Shown piece by piece: positions 23,954 to 31,385 of a stretch of DNA of 64,000 nucleotides. Within the stretch, counting starts at the first letter, position 1. Each line of letters opens with the position of its first letter. This DNA comes from an uncultured Ectothiorhodospiraceae bacterium (GTDB lineage: Bacteria; Pseudomonadota; Gammaproteobacteria; UBA9214). The DNA is taken from contig CAMYMI010000012.1 in NCBI GenBank assembly GCA_947259415.1, positions 1 through 64,000 on the forward strand, given 5' to 3'. Both the position numbers and the translations under genes were made by a program. The notes under the pieces were generated by a model. The model saw nothing but the letters and a program-made list of their open reading frames with translations, was not told the DNA's origin and did no database searches.

Positions 23954-24724
23954 ATGAAATCACCCGTAGTGTTGCTGGGCATCGGCGAAATGGGCGGAGT
24001 CTTTGCCCGCGGTCTGCTGCGAGCCGGTTATCCCGTTTATCCCGTCACCCGCGAGGACGATATAGCCACAGCGGCCCATGAATTGCCGGCACCGGCACTG
24101 GTTCTGGTAGCGGTTGCGGAAAAGGACCTGCATCCGCTACTCGAGCAGATACCCCTCGCCTGGCAAACACGCCTGGGACTGCTGCAGAATGAACTGCTGC
24201 CGCGCGACTGGGAACAATACGGCTTTCTCAACCCCACCGTGATCTCGGTGTGGTTCGAGAAAAAACCCGGCCAGGAGGCCAAGGTACTGATCCCCTCGCC
24301 GGTGTTCGGGCCAAAGGCCGGTCTGCTCGTGGAGGGGCTCGGTGCCATCAGCATCCCGGCGCGGGTGGTGAACAGCGCCGCTGACATGTTGCGTGAACTC
24401 GTGATCAAGAACGTCTACATCGTCACCACGAACTGCGCCGGCCTGGTCACCGGCGGCACGGTGAGCGAGTTGTGGAGCAACCACCGAGAACTGGCGGAGG
24501 CCGTCGCGCGCGAGGTCATCCAGATCCAGGAGAGTCTCACCGGCCAATCATTTCCGCCCGAAGATCTCATCCAGGGAATGGTCACCGCCTTTGACGGTGA
24601 TCCCGATCATGGCTGTATGGGGAGAAGCGCGCCGGCACGTCTGCAACGCGCCCTGGAGCAGGCCGATGCCGCCGGACTGGCGGTGCCCCGCTTGCGGGAG
24701 ATCGCTGCCCGACAGGCGCAGTAG
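23954..24724 (+). CDS. NAD(P)-binding protein, ketopantoate-reductase-like
   Basis: A 256-residue protein with an N-terminal Rossmann motif Gly-Ile-Gly-Glu-Met-Gly-Gly (residues 9-15) and later features such as Asn-Cys-Ala-Gly-Leu and Gly-Cys-Met-Gly-Arg, reminiscent of 6-phosphogluconate/ketopantoate-reductase-type folds. The usual lysine and asparagine catalytic residues of true ketopantoate reductase cannot be placed, so I call only the fold. It is divergent from btuF, with about 95 bases between starts. Confidence 0.55.
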   Translation: MKSPVVLLGIGEMGGVFARGLLRAGYPVYPVTREDDIATAAHELPAPALVLVAVAEKDLHPLLEQIPLAWQTRLGLLQNELLPRDWEQYGFLNPTVISVWFEKKPGQEAKVLIPSPVFGPKAGLLVEGLGAISIPARVVNSAADMLRELVIKNVYIVTTNCAGLVTGGTVSELWSNHRELAEAVAREVIQIQESLTGQSFPPEDLIQGMVTAFDGDPDHGCMGRSAPARLQRALEQADAAGLAVPRLREIAARQAQ

Positions 24725-24742
24725 CGGGTCACTCTGGAATTG

Positions 24743-24875
24743 GGGACATTCTGCTTTTTTCCTATGAAACGGTAGTTCGGATTAGCGTCAGCGTAATCCG
24801 ACGCTCAAATGTCGGATTACGGTGCTACACACCTAATCCTACCTACAGCATCATTTAAAAAAAGCAGAATGTCCC
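24743..24875. mobile_element. 133-bp element with 18-bp terminal inverted repeats
   Basis: Left end GGGACATTCTGCTTTTTT (24743-24760) is the exact reverse complement of the right end (24858-24875). The interior has a perfect 11-bp palindrome CGTAATCCGAC/GTCGGATTACG (24792-24821) of REP type. No coding capacity. It looks like a small non-autonomous element, possibly mobilised by a REP-associated tyrosine transposase, and it lies five bases from the ROK gene stop, where it may also end transcription. Confidence 0.65.
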
Positions 24876-24879
24876 TTTA

Positions 24880-25782
24880 TTAGTCCCTGGCGGGCCACAA
24901 CCTGGCAGCGCCGCGCACGCCGCTGGAATCACCGTGCACCGCCCTCGCCAGCAGCGTGTCGACGCGATCTGAAAAGACATAGCGTGTCCACAGCGCCGGC
25001 ACGGCGGAATACAGCGTATCGACATTGGACACACCGCCACCGAGTACGATCACATCCGGGTCGATCAGGTTGATGACACTGGCCAGCGCCCGCGCCATAC
25101 GATCGGCATAGCGCTGCAGGCACTGTGTGGCCGGCCCATCACCCGCGACAGCAAGCTGACTGATCCCGGTGGCATCGAGCGTTTCGCCCTGCCGGTCCCG
25201 GAAATCCCGCGCCAGTCCGGGGCCGGACAACCAGGTCTCGATACAGCCCCGCAAGCCGCAGTAACATTCGGGTCCCGGCAGTTCAGCGGGTTGCGGCCAT
25301 GGCAATGGATTATGCCCCCACTCACCGGCAATCCCGTTCGGTCCCGAGACCAGCTTGCCGTCCACGACGATACCGCCACCGGTACCGGTACCGACAATCA
25401 CGCCGAACACCACCGACGCACCGGCCGCGGCCCCGTCCGTGGCCTCCGACAGGGCAAAGCAGTCCGCATCGTTGGCAAAGCGCAGAGGACGCTCCAGCAA
25501 AGCCTCGAGATGGCGGTGCAGGGGCTGACCATTCAGGCACACAGAGTTGGAATTCTTGATCAGGCCGGTCGCCCGCGACCAGGAGCCCGGCATGCCGATG
25601 CCCACCGGGCAGCTGCGGCCTGCGTCCCGTTCCAGAGAGGCCACCAGGCCTCCGATCGCGGTGAGCGTGGCGGGGTAGTCACCGGCCGGCGTGGCCACCC
25701 GCTCACGGGCCAGTTCGCTGCCATCCGACGCCAGTACGATGCCCTCTATCTTGGTCCCGCCGAGATCAATCCCGATACGCAT
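24880..25782 (-). CDS. ROK family sugar kinase (fructokinase-like)
   Basis: A 300-residue cytoplasmic kinase. The N-terminal phosphate loop Ile-Gly-Ile-Asp-Leu-Gly-Gly-Thr-Lys, the catalytic Asn-Asp-Ala-Asp, Gly-Thr-Gly-Thr-Gly-Gly-Gly-Ile and the ROK zinc motif (Gly-His-Asn, then Cys-Tyr-Cys-Gly-Leu-Arg-Gly-Cys-Ile-Glu) are all present. Length and motifs fit the Mak/fructokinase or N-acetylglucosamine kinase group; the sugar cannot be told from sequence. It is followed or preceded by unrelated genes, though a CobC-like phosphatase ends just 23 bases upstream on the same strand. Confidence 0.86.
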   Translation of the reverse strand: MRIGIDLGGTKIEGIVLASDGSELARERVATPAGDYPATLTAIGGLVASLERDAGRSCPVGIGMPGSWSRATGLIKNSNSVCLNGQPLHRHLEALLERPLRFANDADCFALSEATDGAAAGASVVFGVIVGTGTGGGIVVDGKLVSGPNGIAGEWGHNPLPWPQPAELPGPECYCGLRGCIETWLSGPGLARDFRDRQGETLDATGISQLAVAGDGPATQCLQRYADRMARALASVINLIDPDVIVLGGGVSNVDTLYSAVPALWTRYVFSDRVDTLLARAVHGDSSGVRGAARLWPARD

Positions 25783-25804
25783 GGTGGCCAGTCCGCAGGG
25801 CCGG

Positions 25805-26410
25805 TCATTCGTTGCCGTGGGAAATCAGGTTGAAGATCCGGTCACGGTCGGTGTGAATTCGGCTGATGCCGGCGTTGGCCACCTGGATACGGTACATGCT
25901 GGCCAACGGGATATCGAGGGCATGCGCCATGATGACACGGATGACCCCGGCATGCGCCACCACCAGCACCGACTGCCCGGCAAAGCGCTCCAGCAACTCG
26001 GCAAACCCGGCCTGCACGCGCGCGCCGAATGTCTCCAATGGCTCGGCGCCTGCCGGGCGGTGATTGACCGGATCCCGGTAAAAGCGTGCCACCTGACCGG
26101 GCATGATCTGCTCCAGTTCGGCGCGGGTCTTGCCCTCCCAATCACCGAAGCCGACCTCCCGGAAGCGCGGCTCGCGATGCACCGGCAGCTGGTGCCGTTC
26201 AGCCAGCGAATCAGCAAACTCACAACAGCGTAGCAACGGCGATGTGACTATCTGCTGCCAGTACGCCGTGTCACCCACGGCGGCCCACATCTGCTCCCAG
26301 CCTTTTTCACTCAGTGCATCGTCCATCTGGCCGCGGAAGCGGCCGCCACCGATCGGTTCGCCGTGGCGCAGGAGATCAATCCGGGTCTCTCGATGCAGGT
26401 CTGAAGTCAT
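25805..26410 (-). CDS. Histidine phosphatase, CobC/alpha-ribazole-phosphatase-like
   Basis: A 201-residue branch-1 histidine phosphatase. The phospho-accepting His lies in Leu-Leu-Arg-His-Gly-Glu-Pro, and Phe-Arg-Glu-Val-Gly-Phe-Gly-Asp-Trp-Glu-Gly-Lys plus the second His in Val-Val-Ala-His-Ala-Gly-Val complete the site. The first two features resemble CobC, which removes the phosphate from alpha-ribazole phosphate in cobalamin assembly; a phosphoglycerate-mutase-like role is possible. The start at 26410 avoids overlap with ampD, which ends at 26425. Confidence 0.78.
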   Translation of the reverse strand: MTSDLHRETRIDLLRHGEPIGGGRFRGQMDDALSEKGWEQMWAAVGDTAYWQQIVTSPLLRCCEFADSLAERHQLPVHREPRFREVGFGDWEGKTRAELEQIMPGQVARFYRDPVNHRPAGAEPLETFGARVQAGFAELLERFAGQSVLVVAHAGVIRVIMAHALDIPLASMYRIQVANAGISRIHTDRDRIFNLISHGNE

Positions 26411-26424
26411 CTGCAGCGCCCCGT

Positions 26425-26985
26425 TCAGGCAGAATCGTCCGGCAGCCGGTCCCTGAGACACTGCCAGTCGAAGGCCGGGCCCGGATCTGTCTTGCGTCCG
26501 GGCGCGATATCGCAGTGTCCGGCGATGCGCTCGTAGGACAGGCCCGGGAAGGCCTGCACCAGGGCCTGGATGGCTGCGGCAAGCCGGTCATACTGGACTG
26601 GGGTATAGGGATCGTCATCCAGACCCTCGAGTTCGATACCAATGGAAAAGTCATTGCAGGCACTGCAGCCATCATAACAGGACTCACCTGCATGCCAGGC
26701 GCGCTTGTTGAACGGTACATACTGCACGATCTCGCCGTCGCGCCGGATCAGCAGGTGAGTGGATACACGTAACTCCGCCATCTCCGAGAAGTAGGGGTGT
26801 GCCGTGGTATCGAGCCGGTTGGTGAACAGGTCATCGATCCAGTGACCACCGTATTCTCCGGGCGGCAGGCTGATAGCGTGAATGACGATCAGGGTGATAT
26901 CGTCGCAGTCGGGGCGTTCGTCACAGTTGGGCGACGCTAACTGGCGCGCCTCGGACAACAGCCCATCGCCCTTATTGATCTTCAC
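26425..26985 (-). CDS. ampD: AmpD, 1,6-anhydro-N-acetylmuramyl-L-alanine amidase
   Basis: A 186-residue cytoplasmic zinc amidase of peptidoglycan recycling. It cuts the bond between anhydro-MurNAc and the stem peptide and so also sets beta-lactamase induction where AmpR is present. Visible are His-Ala-Ile-Ser-Leu-Pro-Pro-Gly-Glu-Tyr-Gly-Gly, Ser-Thr-His-Leu-Leu-Ile-Arg-Arg-Asp-Gly, Ala-Trp-His-Ala-Gly, and Gly-His-Cys-Asp-Ile-Ala-Pro-Gly-Arg-Lys-Thr-Asp-Pro-Gly, which carry the zinc ligands and catalytic residues. Start is GTG, overlapping the stop of the upstream thioredoxin-like gene by four bases. Confidence 0.93.
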   Translation of the reverse strand: MKINKGDGLLSEARQLASPNCDERPDCDDITLIVIHAISLPPGEYGGHWIDDLFTNRLDTTAHPYFSEMAELRVSTHLLIRRDGEIVQYVPFNKRAWHAGESCYDGCSACNDFSIGIELEGLDDDPYTPVQYDRLAAAIQALVQAFPGLSYERIAGHCDIAPGRKTDPGPAFDWQCLRDRLPDDSA

Positions 26986-27326
26986 GGGGCCTCCTGCGGG
27001 GGCGCAAGGAGTGCCTGATTCAGCGTCATATCAAAGCGGTCACGGCGGGCCTCGGACTGCAACTCGCAGTGAAAACGCCCGTCCAGATACAGGTACACGG
27101 CCGGCAGGTGAAAAACCCCGAACTCATGCGCCAGCGCCATGTCTTGCTGTACGTTGACCTGGTAGAGGGTAAGGCCGGTGTGCATGTGTGCATAGTCGAT
27201 CAGGAACCGTTTCCAGTGCCAGCAGGAGGAACAGCCCGGCGCTGTAAACAGCACCACCACCGGACCCCGTGTCTCCTCAAGACGGTCATGGAAATCGAAC
27301 TGGTCAAGCGAGGTCATTTCAGCCAT
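26982..27326 (-). CDS. Thioredoxin-like protein
   Basis: A 114-residue thioredoxin-fold protein with Ala-Pro-Gly-Cys-Ser-Ser-Cys-Trp-His at the active site (CSSC in place of CGPC) and a Leu-Pro-Ala-Val cis-proline loop. It lacks a signal peptide and is probably cytoplasmic. It is coupled to ampD by a 4-base overlap. Such YbbN/thioredoxin-domain proteins can act in redox or chaperone roles; the specific one is unknown. Confidence 0.75.
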   Translation of the reverse strand: MAEMTSLDQFDFHDRLEETRGPVVVLFTAPGCSSCWHWKRFLIDYAHMHTGLTLYQVNVQQDMALAHEFGVFHLPAVYLYLDGRFHCELQSEARRDRFDMTLNQALLAPPQEAP

Positions 27327-27474
27327 TGCACCCTCGAGTATAACCCAGCCGGATGCCCCGACACGCAGCCGCAGCCGTGAGCGAGATCATCGCGACGAGG
27401 TGTTAGTATTCGCTGCAGCGCCCGATCGGCTACAATAGCTGCCGTACTGACATAACACCCTCCCCGGGGAACAC

Positions 27475-28152
27475 ATGATGCCTGCAAGAAAACTGTTAAT
27501 CGTTATCTGTTTGTCCACCCTGCTGAGCAGCTATGCCCTGGCCGAAACCCGCTACGTCAGCGACAGCCTGGAAATCACCATGCGCAGCGGCAAAAGCACC
27601 AGCCACGGGATCATCCGCATGCTGCGCAGCGGCACCCGGCTGACCGTGCTCGAGACCGATAACGACTCCGGATACAGCCACGTGCGCACCAGGGACGGCA
27701 AGACAGGCTGGGTATTGTCACGCTTCCTTATGAAAGGCCAGGCCGCTCGCAACAAGCTGGCGACTGCCGAGAAGAAACTGGCGGAGCTGGAGCTTGAAAA
27801 CCGCAAACTGGGAACAGCAATGGAGTCGATGAAAGGAAAAATGAGCTCCATTGAGAAGGAGCGCATGAATCTCGACGGAGTCCACCGCACGGTCAGCCAG
27901 GAACTTGCCGAGATCAAGCGCACGGCATCGAGCGCACTGGCCATCGACAGCGAGAACAAGGAACTGAAGAGCCGTGTCGTGGCCCTGGAACGCAATCTCC
28001 AGACCCTGCAGCAGGAAAATGAGGGCCTGAAGGACCGTACCGCCCGCGACTGGTTTATGGTCGGCGCCGGCGTCGTGCTGCTGGGCATTATTGTCGGGTT
28101 GATCATCCCGCGTATCCGCTGGCGCAAGAAATCCAGCTGGGACACGTTCTAG
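27475..28152 (+). CDS. TIGR04211/YgiM-type SH3 domain membrane protein
   Basis: A 225-residue envelope protein. Signal peptide (about 1-23), bacterial SH3 domain (24-85, with Met-Arg-Ser-Gly-Lys-Ser and Gly-Trp-Val-Leu-Ser), a long coiled coil (about 88-185, many Glu/Lys/Leu) and one C-terminal helix (about 192-212) ending in basic residues. This is the YgiM/TIGR04211 layout: SH3 in the periplasm, anchored by the C-terminal helix. The SH3 domain may bind peptidoglycan. E. coli ygiM sits next to cca; that context is absent here. Confidence 0.85.
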   Translation: MMPARKLLIVICLSTLLSSYALAETRYVSDSLEITMRSGKSTSHGIIRMLRSGTRLTVLETDNDSGYSHVRTRDGKTGWVLSRFLMKGQAARNKLATAEKKLAELELENRKLGTAMESMKGKMSSIEKERMNLDGVHRTVSQELAEIKRTASSALAIDSENKELKSRVVALERNLQTLQQENEGLKDRTARDWFMVGAGVVLLGIIVGLIIPRIRWRKKSSWDTF

Positions 28153-28223
28153 CGGTGAAGCTGTAGCCCGTAGTATGGGCAAAGCGCAGCGTGCCCATCA
28201 CAAGCTCTGCTTCCGTAAAGTCG

Positions 28224-28302
28224 ATCGCGCCTGCGAGGCGCTCCTGCATATCACGCTTTAAGCTTTTATCTTTCCGTGTCCTTCCGTGGATACCGTGGCT
28301 GA
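28224..28302. repeat. Intergenic repeats between convergent genes
   Basis: Two repeat types lie here. At 28224-28246 is one arm (ATCGCGCCTGCGAGGCGCTC and on) of the palindrome found complete at 36170. At 28271-28302 is TTTCCGTGTCCTTCCGTGGA, a member of the CCGTGGATTCCGTGG family also at 36251 and 59042. Both occupy a convergent gap. Confidence 0.65.
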
Positions 28303-28350
28303 TATGTTGTACGTCTCACTCTTTACTTCTCACGCTTCACTTTAAGCGTC

Positions 28351-30030
28351 TCATTCGTCGGTCACGCAGCCCTCGGAGGCATTCTTTACCAGCTTGATGT
28401 ACTTGTACAGTGTACCGCTCGTGGCCTTGTAGGTAGGCATGGTCCAGTCACGCCGGCGCTGTTCCATTTCTGCATTACTGACTTCGACCGACAGGCTGCC
28501 GTTCTCGGCATCGATAATAATGATGTCACCGTCGCGGATCAGTGCAATCGGCCCGCCCTCCTGTGCCTCCGGCACAATGTGACCGATGATGAAGCCATGC
28601 GAGCCACCGGAAAAACGACCGTCGGTCAGCAAGGCCACATCCTGTCCCAGCCCGGCGCCCATGATGGCAGACGTCGGGGTGAGCATCTCCGGCATCCCGG
28701 GGCCACCTTTCGGGCCTTCGTAGCGGATCACGACTACATCGCCCTTCTGGATGTGGTTCTGCTCGAGCGCCTGGAGCATGTCCTCCTCGCTGTCGAATGC
28801 CCGGGCCGGGCCTTTGAACCTGAGGCCCTCCTTGCCGGTGATCTTGGCAACCGAGCCTCCGGGAGCCAGGTTGCCCTTGAGGATCTGGATATGACCGGTC
28901 TTCTTGATCGGGTCGTCCAGGGTATGGAAGACATCCTGCCCTTCCGCCAGACCCGGTAGCTCCTGCAGGTTCTCGGCCACGGTCTTGCCGGTCACGGTTA
29001 GGCAGCTGCCATCCAGCAGGCCCTGCTCCAGCAGGTACTTCATCACCGCCGGGGTACCGCCCACATTGTGCAGGTCCTCCATGACATACCTGCCACTCGG
29101 TTTGAGATCGGCGAGAAACGGAATTCGGTCGCTGACCTGCTGGATCTCGTCGATGGACAGTGGCACATCAGCGGCGCGTGCCATAGCCAGCAGGTGGAGC
29201 ACGGCGTTGGTCGAACCGCCCAGCGCGATAACCACCACCAGCGCATTCTCGAATGCCGCACGCGTCATGATATCGCGCGGCTTGATGTCCAGCTCCAGCA
29301 GGTTGCGGATCGCCGCTCCCACCTGCAAGCACTCCTCGACCTTCTGCGGGTCCACGGCGGGTGTCGATGAACTATAGGGCAGCGACATGCCCATCGCCTC
29401 AATGGCGGAGGCCATGGTATTGGCCGTGTACATCCCGCCGCAGGCACCGGCCCCCGGGCAGGAGTGCTCAATGATTTCCTGGCGGGTTTCGTCGTCGATT
29501 TTGCCCGCGATGAACTCGCCATAACTCTGAAATGCAGACACAACATCCAGGGTCTGGTTGCCCAGATAACCCGGCTTGATGGTGCCACCATAGACCATAA
29601 GCGCGGGTCGGTTGAGGCGTCCCATGGCGATCAGGCAACCGGGCATGTTCTTGTCACAACCGGGTATGGAGATGTTCGCGTCATACCACTGCGCGCTCAT
29701 GACAGTCTCGATCGAGTCTGCTATCAAATCGCGAGACTGCAGCGAGTAACTCATACCCTCGGTGCCCATGGAAATGCCGTCACTGACGCCGATGGTGTTG
29801 AAGCGCATCCCAACCAGGCCGGCCGCCTGGACCCCCTCACGCACCTTTGCGGCCAGGTCGTTCAGGTGCATATTGCAGGTATTGCCCTCATACCAGACGC
29901 TGGAGATACCGACCTGTGCCTTGTCCATATCCTCACGGGTCAGCCCGGTGCCGTGCAGCATGGCCTGGGAGGCACCCTGTGACTTCGGCTGGGTAATGCG
30001 CGAGCTGTATCGGTTCAACTTGTGTGCCAT
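28351..30030 (-). CDS. ilvD: IlvD, dihydroxy-acid dehydratase
   Basis: A 559-residue Fe-S dehydratase of valine, leucine and isoleucine biosynthesis, making 2-oxo acids from 2,3-dihydroxy acids. Cluster and substrate motifs are present: Gly-Asn-Thr-Cys-Asn-Met, Gly-Cys-Asp-Lys-Asn-Met-Pro-Gly, and [16 protein letters not shown]. The ATG at 30030 is preceded by GGAGAGAG and gives the normal length; the frame stays open 34 codons further. Single gene, convergent with the SH3 protein gene. Confidence 0.95.
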   Translation of the reverse strand: MAHKLNRYSSRITQPKSQGASQAMLHGTGLTREDMDKAQVGISSVWYEGNTCNMHLNDLAAKVREGVQAAGLVGMRFNTIGVSDGISMGTEGMSYSLQSRDLIADSIETVMSAQWYDANISIPGCDKNMPGCLIAMGRLNRPALMVYGGTIKPGYLGNQTLDVVSAFQSYGEFIAGKIDDETRQEIIEHSCPGAGACGGMYTANTMASAIEAMGMSLPYSSSTPAVDPQKVEECLQVGAAIRNLLELDIKPRDIMTRAAFENALVVVIALGGSTNAVLHLLAMARAADVPLSIDEIQQVSDRIPFLADLKPSGRYVMEDLHNVGGTPAVMKYLLEQGLLDGSCLTVTGKTVAENLQELPGLAEGQDVFHTLDDPIKKTGHIQILKGNLAPGGSVAKITGKEGLRFKGPARAFDSEEDMLQALEQNHIQKGDVVVIRYEGPKGGPGMPEMLTPTSAIMGAGLGQDVALLTDGRFSGGSHGFIIGHIVPEAQEGGPIALIRDGDIIIIDAENGSLSVEVSNAEMEQRRRDWTMPTYKATSGTLYKYIKLVKNASEGCVTDE

Positions 30031-30389
30031 TTCTCTCTCCAAATACTCAACAAGGCCTCGCAGCCAGACGTTGGATCCAAATGGCCGGCCATTGTACCGA
30101 CCAGACCAACCCGCCATAAATACCCTCACCACCGTGCCCGGTCGGCCTACCGGCGGCCCCGGGCAGAAACACCAGCCGAAACCGGAAAACGGCTAGTAAG
30201 AACCGGATTTGTGGATGCGCCAAATAATTGGCTATTATATCGTCATATTATTTATAATATTCAATAGGTTATACAGGTTTTTCGCCGATTGATCAGGGAA
30301 CCAAAATAAGTTGATTAATTTGATATTTATAGTACTATATAAGTAGATGGTTAAATTACTATGTTCTTAACCATTGAAGGAGGTTCACC

Positions 30390-30518
30390 ATGTACTTCGA
30401 CAATCTAACTTGGGTTTTCCTGATCATCTTCGCTGTTGCGATGGGCAGTTTCATTTATTCGTGCATCGTGCGCAACTGCCTGACCAATGATCACCGGAGA
30501 CGCGATCGGTCTTCGTAA
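30390..30518 (+). CDS. Small single-span membrane protein (42 residues)
   Basis: A 42-codon gene with an excellent ribosome site GAAGGAGGT before the ATG. It encodes one hydrophobic helix (about residues 7-25, Trp-Val-Phe-Leu-Ile-Ile-Phe-Ala-Val-Ala) and a basic cytoplasmic tail (His-Arg-Arg-Arg-Asp-Arg), with two cysteines at the end of the helix. It is 50 bases before the rhodanese gene and probably co-transcribed; an AT-rich promoter region lies at 30240-30360. Unknown family. Confidence 0.6.
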   Translation: MYFDNLTWVFLIIFAVAMGSFIYSCIVRNCLTNDHRRRDRSS

Positions 30519-30568
30519 CGTACTCATCTGAAGGCCGGGTAGACGAGACAGACTAACAGAGGCTGACT

Positions 30569-30862
30569 ATGTACCAACCGACAATTACTGATGTTGATGC
30601 CAGAGAGCTGGTCGAGCAGGGCGCACAACTGGTCGACGTGCGTAATCCGCATGAATTCCGGCACAGTCCCGTGCCCGGCTCGGTCAATATCCCGTTACCG
30701 GTCATTCAGCAGGCGCTGAAGCAGCTGGACAAGGAAACACCGATACTGCTGTATTGTGTCAGTGGCCAGCGCAGTGGTGTAGCCAAGCGTCTGCTTGAGT
30801 CACACGGGTTTTCCCTGGTCCACAACCTGGGTTCCTACACCCGCCTGCTCGAGCGCCAGTAG
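30569..30862 (+). CDS. Single-domain rhodanese
   Basis: A 97-residue cytoplasmic rhodanese. Val-Asp-Val-Arg-Asn-Pro-His-Glu-Phe and the active loop Tyr-Cys-Val-Ser-Gly-Gln-Arg-Ser-Gly carry the catalytic cysteine and backbone cradle. Length is typical for GlpE-like proteins. A decayed persulfide dioxygenase lies just downstream, matching the common rhodanese-dioxygenase pairing of sulfide and persulfide oxidation. Confidence 0.88.
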   Translation: MYQPTITDVDARELVEQGAQLVDVRNPHEFRHSPVPGSVNIPLPVIQQALKQLDKETPILLYCVSGQRSGVAKRLLESHGFSLVHNLGSYTRLLERQ

Positions 30863-30919
30863 TCGCATAGTGAGGATGGCTGCTTGCCAGGCATTGCTAT
30901 ACGAAGTGCACCGGCCGTT

Positions 30920-31125
30920 CGATCCAGATCGCATATAACGGTGACAGTACGCTGATCCCAAATTGCGGGCCCACCGGTTTCAGGTTCGGCGATCCCGGCA
31001 TCCTGAAAAAATTGGATTACCCACCAGCTGTTCACATTTCCCGACGACACCACTGTTTATCCAGGCCATGAAGACTGTGGCCCCTCATATCCGGCCATCG
31101 CCGAGTAAAAGGCGCGCAACCTGCG
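30920..31125 (+). pseudogene. Persulfide dioxygenase (ETHE1-like) C-terminal remnant
   Basis: The first frame reads Asn-Gly-Asp-Ser-Thr-Leu-Ile-Pro-Asn-Cys-Gly-Pro-Thr-Gly-Phe-Arg, resembling the Gly-Asp-Thr-Leu-Leu-Ile-Arg-Gly-x-Gly-Arg-Thr-Asp-Phe of ETHE1. After a frame change near 31025 it continues Leu-Phe-Thr-Phe-Pro-Asp-Asp-Thr-Thr-Val-Tyr-Pro-Gly-His, the family's metal-site His motif, then meets a stop at Glu-stop-Lys. The N-terminal His-x-His-x-Asp-His part is missing. Truncation, frameshift and stop make it a clear pseudogene. Confidence 0.7.
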
Positions 31126-31385
31126 CTGCGGTATCACCGAGCACGGCCCGGACAGCCCGGTCCACTAGCTGATGCCCCCTGTGGCCCGCTTGGGTTGGTA
31201 CTGTCTGTCTGTCCGGGAATACCCGGTATAACCGGCCAGCCGGCAGCCCTCCCGCACACCCCCAACCCTGTCAAGATTGTTCCACCATGGCCGATTATCT
31301 GTCTGATATCGCCTCTTTTTTGATATTTCCTGGTGCTGGCTGCGGCCACCCTGTCGAGCATACAAACAGACCGGACCGAACAGAA

